A stretch of DNA of 64,000 nucleotides, taken from assembly GCA_050084515.1 (NCBI GenBank), contig CM114272.1, positions 51,770,001 through 51,834,000 on the forward strand, in the 5' to 3' direction. Positions 58,290 to 64,000 of the stretch are shown one piece after another (position 1 is the stretch's first letter; each line of letters begins with the position of its first letter). Both the position numbers and the translations under genes were made by a program. Source of the stretch: Blasia pusilla. Lineage: Eukaryota > Marchantiophyta > Marchantiopsida > Blasiales. The notes below the pieces were generated by a model. It worked only from the letters and a program-made list of their open reading frames with translations. It had not been told where the DNA came from and made no database searches.

Positions 58290-59280
58290 GAGGCTGGTGA
58301 AGAGACGACAAGTGGCCGAGACATTCACAACGATGGAATGGTCTTGGAGTACCTGCATACTGGCAACCTCGCGAGCACAGTGGGTGCTAGAGAGCGGGAT
58401 CGGATCCTACAATGAGCCACAAGGTTCCGGTGGGAGGGGACACATGTATTGCGAGTTTGGAAGGATGTTAGACTGCGTGTAGTGCCTCATCCTTCATAGA
58501 GAGCGCGTTCTGTGCGTCATGCCCATGAGGATTTGGGTCATTTTGGAGTGAAGCGGACGTACATCTTGCTCCAGATACAATATTGGTGGCGAGGCATGCA
58601 GGCTGACGTTCAACAGTTTGTTGCATATTCATGGTTTGTGATCGGGTCCGTACATTGTTCAATGCTCCGACTCCATAGTTGCATCCACTTTCGATCATGG
58701 GTTTAGGTTATAGATGGAGTTTGGATTTTGCAGGACCTTTGCCTTTGACGGAGCGCCATAGTCGTTATGTGTTGGTGATGATTGAGCACTTCTCGAAATG
58801 GATAGAGTGATTGCATTTCCTGACAAAGCGAGTTAGGGAGTAGCATATGCCTTCCTAGATCGAGTGCTAAGTCATTACAACACACCACCTGAGGTGTTGA
58901 CAGACCAAGGTAGAGAGTTTTGTGGGGAGTTTTGGGCATTGTGCGATTAGGGGCTGATCCATCACCGCACCACTTCGTAAGATCATCCTAAGACGGATGG
59001 ACTAGCGGAGAGGGTTGTGCACACGGTGAAGAGAGGTTAACGTAAGTATGGCTTGCTTAGAGGTCACCTAGGAGATTGAGATCTCCAGTTGCCATGGTTG
59101 CTCAATTTGTATCCCATTGCAAATTGAGCAAGCAAGCATTCTTAGTTTCTATTTCACCGTACTTGCTACTTTATGGCCGAGAGCCAGATTTACCTGCAGC
59201 CATCCATCGAGATGTTGGTGAGGTGCTGAACCTTGATTACCATGATGTATGGATGCAAGCGTGTTCTTAGAGGGATGAGT
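58290..59280 (+). pseudogene. Ty3/gypsy integrase
   Basis: HAHEDLGHFGVKRTY followed by QYWWRGMQADVQQFV is the zinc-binding N-terminal region; the expected cysteine pair after it is degraded. The DDE core is visible: WSLDFAGPLPL (first Asp), VLTDQGREFCGEF (second Asp) and TDGLAERVVHTVKRG (Glu). LLLYGREPDLPAA (about 59170) is the usual tail. Frames change and stops occur, and a palindrome at 59098-59131 interrupts the region after the DDE core. Confidence 0.85.
59098..59131. repeat. Perfect 12-bp inverted repeat inside integrase
   Basis: TTGCTCAATTTG (59098-59109) and CAAATTGAGCAA (59120-59131) flank a 10-base loop. The expected integrase reading is disturbed here, so the palindrome arose after insertion. 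Confidence 0.7.
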
Positions 59281-59760
59281 TGTTTCAGAGAGTGATGCTC
59301 GTGGCGTTTGAGAACTTGGCGATTGCACAACATCAGGATACGTTGAGATATGCGACTATTTGGGGAGGTGTTTATCGACCTACTATCCGGAGGTTTCATC
59401 AAGGAGACTATGTCTACTTGCAGCACATGACACCCACGACGTTGGATGTGACTGCAAGACGCACCATCTTGAGAGTGCGTGAGATTTTGCCATCTGGTGT
59501 TCTCTTATTGGAGCGACGTGATGGTATATTTTCAAAGGACCATGTGCATAACTATGCACCATGTCATCTTCCGAATATTGACGGTATAGTTGATTTGAGC
59601 TTAGCAGTAGTTCCTATAGGCTCGAGATATATGTTGTGTGGTTCCGCCCGTGGTGCAGCTACTATGCTAGTCTGTGATGTGTGTTCGAGAGGATGGCATA
59701 CAGCATGTCTGATGCCACCTCTCACTAGGGTTCCTTAGGGACGATGGATGTGTCCCAAAT
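59280..59760 (+). pseudogene. Gypsy polyprotein C-terminus with PHD-finger-like domain
   Basis: The frame first gives the region between integrase core and tail (RFHQGDYVYLQH, ILRVREILPSGVLLLERRDG). It ends with CGSARGAATMLVCDVCSRGW, HTACLMPPL, a stop, then GRWMCPKY. This spacing matches a C4-H-C3 PHD finger: two zinc ligands are missing (Tyr where the first and last Cys are expected), each reachable by one G-to-A change. In chromatin proteins PHD fingers read histone H3 tails; in an integrase tail it may guide insertion, as chromodomains do in other gypsy elements. That role is inferred. Confidence 0.7.
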
Positions 59761-60250
59761 ATACATAGAGTAGGTAGTTTTAGATTCTGACATGTGTCTA
59801 CGACATGGATGACAAGAAGGCGACTAACGATGGAGCCACATGAGCATCCGACCTTTTTGCTCTTAGCGTCCAAGAGATGTATGTCATGGTAGGTAGGGAT
59901 AGATGGCTATCTGGAGTTAGAGGGACCTAACCACCAGCTACGGGGGTGATTGGAGATATTTTGGTACTTCTTGTCTCATGAGGAGAGTGGGTTTGGTTTG
60001 ACATGAGAGAGAGTGCACACATTTGAGAGCTATGGTGTTGAGAAAGATTGGATCTTATTTTTGATTGGAGATATTTTGGTACTTCTTGTCTCGTTGTTTG
60101 GATGTCATGAGTTACCATAGGATCGTGCATGTTTGTATGTATGTTTGTTGATAGCGATGTATGTTGTGTAGCAATATGTATACATACTACAGATTTGTAA
60201 GAGACTCTTTTTTTTTAGTTACTACATGAGATCTGTGTTTGGTCGTTCAT
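59761..60250 (+). mobile_element. Gypsy 3' tail and LTR start remnant
   Basis: ACTTCTTGTCTCATGAGGAG, GGTTTGACATGAGAGAGAG, TTGGAGATATTTTGGTACTT and TGTGTAGCAATATGTATACA match in order the tail at 38.4-38.85 kb and the LTR-like DNA at 32.2 kb. The TTGGAGATATTTTGGTACTT segment occurs twice (about 59951 and 60065), so the tail carries a short duplication. Confidence 0.55.
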
Positions 60251-60359
60251 TTTACGAGACATACATATAATTTCTTTTATGAATGTAAAGTGTTGTTGGT
60301 TGGTTTGGTATCACCTTACGTGTTACATATGTGATTAACTTGCATCATTGATCATTGAA

Positions 60360-63300
60360 AGGTTGAACGTGCCAAGGGTTGTGAAGCATCGCAAGCCTCA
60401 GCCTTGTGGTAAAGCATGTGTTCCTCCAGGCGGAGTTCTCGACTGGAAGGGAAGGGAAATCAGCCTTTTATCCCCTTTGAAGTTGACATAAATCTAGACA
60501 CAGAGTCAGTTTTTCCAGATTGTAATCCAACGGTCCATATGACACATTACACATCTAACGATGATGAGGAGGCATGGATGGAGGAGGGGGGGGGTAAATT
60601 AAAATTCTTTCATGAGTAAAAATAGCTTACTTTCAGTTTGCTCTTTCCTGTTTCAACTATGTAAGAACCTGAAAAGGAGTGAACACCTTGCTTTTTAAAA
60701 AAAAAAATCAGCCTTCAATTATGGAAGAGGAAGGTATACCTTCCAGATCAGAGATGCCACATAAGAGTACCATGCATCATCATAGTCCCATGGAGGATAG
60801 GGTAATAGCAAATGTAGCCTTTACTTACATATTTAAGAGTTTGTGGTCTTATTTTTTTGGAAGTATTTGAATGTAAACTTGAGTGTATGTATTGACATGA
60901 ATTTCCATTTTCACAGCCAACAGGGATGACATCATGTGCCCCTACTAAGGTGCCTTTAGGGATTCAGCCATCTGCTCCTACTATTCCTCCACGACCATAC
61001 CCCCCTCCATTATGGTCACCAAATCAAATGTCGTGGTGGCTTCCCATGATGATGCAACCTCCAATGGGATATGGTAACCAATATGAAGTTCCTTGGCCTC
61101 CGGTTGGGCAACCATCTGAACAACCACCTTGGGTAAGTTGAAGTTTGAAATATTTGTAATTGTCATTTTTTCATACTGTACTTCTGAATTTGACTAATCA
61201 CAATACCAAGATGGCTTATCATGGATAGGGAGGAGCACCATACCCACCCTGACCACCTCCACCAAGTAATTCCATGGGAGTGGAAGACGCAATGTTATGT
61301 CATAGTAGGACACAATATTGTGCAACACCAAGCCCGACCAGCGGCCACTTCAGTAGATAGTGTAGCTTGTCTGTACATATCCCTTGCAACTTATTTACAC
61401 TTTAGAGGGAGCATACATGTAGGCAGATTACTATGTATTATGTGTTTCTCATTCTAACACCTTGATTTGTATCATGAGAGGTACTCCATATAGGAGAAAG
61501 AAGAAGTCGAACCAAGCGTGACTTATGGACACGCGATGTTTCTACGCAGAAGGAGCTAATTTAAAGCCCCGATGTGAATTGATGTTGAATGGGCATCCTT
61601 GTACCAAGATTCTTGGTTATAAGCCTTGGTTAAATGATTTAAGGGTATGGGTGTTGAGGTATCTAGACTTGTCATGTGTTGAAATTAATAAGCAAGATGC
61701 AATCAGCATGGCAGCTATACAAAATCATATCCTTAAGGCATACACCTATGTCTGTGCATTGTCTCTTTCACTAGAGTTTATGAGGAGAAAGGTAGCTCAA
61801 CTATTGCAAATAGAGCGTGCTAATGTGAAGAATTACTGGATGAATCATGGGGCTCATCATGAGGTCCCGTGTCACCCTGATACCAATGAGGACTCTTGGG
61901 GGCGTTTGGTAGACTACTAGCTCTCTGAGGAGGGCAAGATCAAAGCTGAAAAGATGATACAAGCTTGGTCCAAAGTTCAGAATTTAAATTACTCCGGCCG
62001 TGCAGGTCTAGATGGACTTGATGTAAGTGGACTTGGCATCTCTCAAGCATATTAGTTACTTGATGATTTCTACTTGGTTAATATGGCTCTAAAGATTGAG
62101 AGTGAAAGTATTGGGCTTCCCCTAACCCTTGATTGCATACTCGAATTAGTATTAAGGAAGTTCTGCTTGTTGGAATTTAAAATAAGGCTCCTTACTGATT
62201 TTGGTGCAGGTTTCATATGCACAAAGGAAAGGATCCATGGCCACGAGTGTGGAGGAGGAAGTACCAGAACCAAATCTAATGAGAGCAGGCTCTCGTACCC
62301 ACATGAGTTCCCCCGTATCAAGCACAAAACTTACTCTCCCTTAAATTATGTTATTTTGTGAATGGAATTCACGTACAAAATGGGCTTATCTTGGGTCTTC
62401 TTTCTTGTGTGTAGAGCATGGAATCAAGAGTTACGCTTCAGTTGGAGGAAGTAGAGAAAAAATGGAGCGCAAATTTGGATGATGTCAAGTCCCAAATGGA
62501 GCGGCAAAATAGAACCCTTGGAATTCTTATGGAGATGGTGTCAAAATTGGCCCCAAAAGACGTGCATGTTGCCAACTCTGATCCTATTCTAGATAAAGAT
62601 TCAGGTCCGTCAATCAAGGTTCACCAAACACAAGCCAAAAAAATGGGTAAGAGACCTATGTTGTTGTTGATTTTCTAAATCCTCTACCTATGAGTTCGTC
62701 TTACCACATAATTGATATTAAACTTTGTGCTTTAGATGTAGAACTAGAATTCTATCTTTTCATGCTTTTCAGATGTGGGAATTTTCGGTTTGGTATTTTA
62801 CATCAGATTTCAAACTAAATTGCATTCTAAAGTGTAGTCATCATGAAGTCAATGTTCATTTTGTAGGAAAAAAACCTGAATACAACCACCCAACCCATAT
62901 GGGTTTTAAAGGTCGCATGCTGTCAATCATGTAGGAGTTAGAAGTATAGTTGATGAATCATTATCTTTGATCATTGGTTGTCTGATCCTTCTTTGGCCTA
63001 TATCCGGCTCAACCAAAGACACGACGGATTCTCTACCTCATATTGATACACAGGTGAAGGAGAATTAGAAGGAGAGGATTTCAACAAATAGTGAGGAGGA
63101 TGTGACTACACACTCCACTCGTAAGCATTTATATAACCTAATTGAAACTTTCTCCTTTCCCTTTTCATTGTAGAGAATCTTTGAATAAGTAAGAAGTGGC
63201 TAAGCCTCATCAAGTCCTAATTTGTTTTGCTTGAATATGTTCATCCTCATCCAGAGCCAATAGTGAGTTTGAAGAGAAGGGCATCCTCAGAGGCTGAGGA

Positions 63301-64000
63301 GCGTGCAATTGCACGGACTTCACGTAAGGATCTAGATGCATTTTGATTTCTGAATGTTCTAGTAGGTGATAGTATTTTCTATATTAAAGTGTGGCTTGTG
63401 TTTGATTTAACACTTGGTGCATGGATTGTTTTGGTTGTGAGAAGAGGAAGTGAATGTGGACAACAAGCACAAGTCTCCATAAAAGGAGCGTAAGAAGTCA
63501 AGACTTCATTCAGATGTACCATGTGAACAAGATAGTGACACAAAGTCTGGTACATCTAAAAGACAAACCAAGGTACAGTTTGAACACCTCAAGAACTTTC
63601 CTTCAATTCTGATTTATGAAGCACGACTGATCACAAATTTTGTGGACAGTCAATTGATCATGTAGGACTTATGAAATTTTCACTTCATCTACCGCCGTGT
63701 GGGTGGTCCTTCAAGAAGGTAAACCAACGCTTTAATCATGAACAATGCTTTGAAGCTTTGAGAGAGAAAATCCTATTTCATGGTCTCATATTCAATGGTC
63801 TTTTTGTGGTTTTTTTGTAGTTGCGCATTGGTGACCGTTTCCTTCTCACGAAACCAAAGTTGAGTAGGATGGTGCTAGGCTCCGACCTTATTTCCAAGTT
63901 TGGAGGCAAGGAAAAATTCCATGGGATGGATATCCTCATGGGCATGGTGAGGGTTGATTTGATAGATGTAACACATCCCGAGCATGACTTGTGGACAGCC
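60360..64000 (+). CDS. Unrecognised multi-exon locus, partial at window end
   Basis: Candidate exons lie at about 60416-60618, 60719-60810, 60918-61131 (proline-rich), 61525-61918, 62210-62342 (VSYAQRKGSMATSVEEEVPE), 62416-62645 (likely coiled coil, EEVEKKWSANLDDVKSQMER), 63640-63720 (MKFSLHLPPCGWSFKK) and 63820-64000+ (LRIGDRFLLTKPKLSRMVLG). The last two join across a clear GT-AG intron (63721-63819). A TAG after GRLVDY at 61918-61920 is followed by LSEEGKIKAEKMIQAWSKVQ in the same frame, so the gene may be broken. The region between DSWGRLVDY and VSYAQRKG loosely recalls plant En/Spm-associated proteins. I assign no function. Confidence 0.4.

Overview
The window looks like nuclear DNA of a land plant with a large, repeat-rich genome. 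The signs are GT-AG introns in several genes, plant-type Helitrons with Rep/Pif1-like proteins, Ty3/gypsy polyproteins, a TRIM-like element with an initiator-Met tRNA primer site, and long (GA)n microsatellites. The species cannot be fixed from sequence alone. Most of the window is transposon wreckage. One single-copy-looking gene is well supported, and a second multi-exon locus runs off the right edge.

Layout. 1-4.8 kb is AT-rich and gene-free, with one 199-bp non-autonomous Helitron. 4.8-8.4 kb is a badly decayed Helitron helicase, split by about 1.3 kb of unknown DNA. 8.46 kb has another Helitron-like 5' end. 10.3-11.05 kb is a tandem duplication containing two (GA)n arrays. 11.5-20.9 kb is a nearly complete Helitron with N-terminal repeated exons, a Rep (HUH) domain and a Pif1-type helicase; it is broken by stops, frameshifts and a solo LTR. 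21.4-26.2 kb is a six-exon gene for a 366-residue secreted or type I membrane protein with 10 cysteines, which I do not recognise; its first intron carries a mini-Helitron. 26-30 kb is gene-poor with another mini-Helitron and a perfect hairpin.

30.1-32.8 kb is a Helitron 3' end (minus strand) abutting a Ty3/gypsy gag-protease fragment and LTR-like DNA. 34-36.3 kb is simple-motif DNA with a solo LTR (minus strand) inside it. 38-39.3 kb is a gypsy 3' tail with a 196-bp (GA)n array and LTR-like DNA. 39.7-40 kb is a polypurine tract. 41-42 kb is a degenerate satellite rich in TGACTCA-like motifs. 46.8-48.1 kb has two long hairpins and a 166-bp mini-Helitron. 49-51.2 kb is purine-rich and tandemly repeated. 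52.3-53.3 kb is an old LTR copy. 53.9-55.0 kb is a TRIM-like element (minus strand). 55.8-56.5 kb is a Helitron Rep fragment fused to gypsy pol (56.5-59.8 kb), which is itself split by a solo LTR with a perfect 5-bp target duplication and ends in a PHD-finger-like domain. 60.4-64 kb holds several candidate exons of an unrecognised gene.

The elements tell a nested story: Helitrons and gypsy elements sit beside and inside each other, and one roughly 1-kb LTR family (four copies of different ages) has inserted into both. The strongest leads for something new are the repeated N-terminal Helitron exons, the missing Walker A lysine in two Helitron copies, the PHD-like tail on the gypsy polyprotein, and the uncharacterised membrane protein gene.
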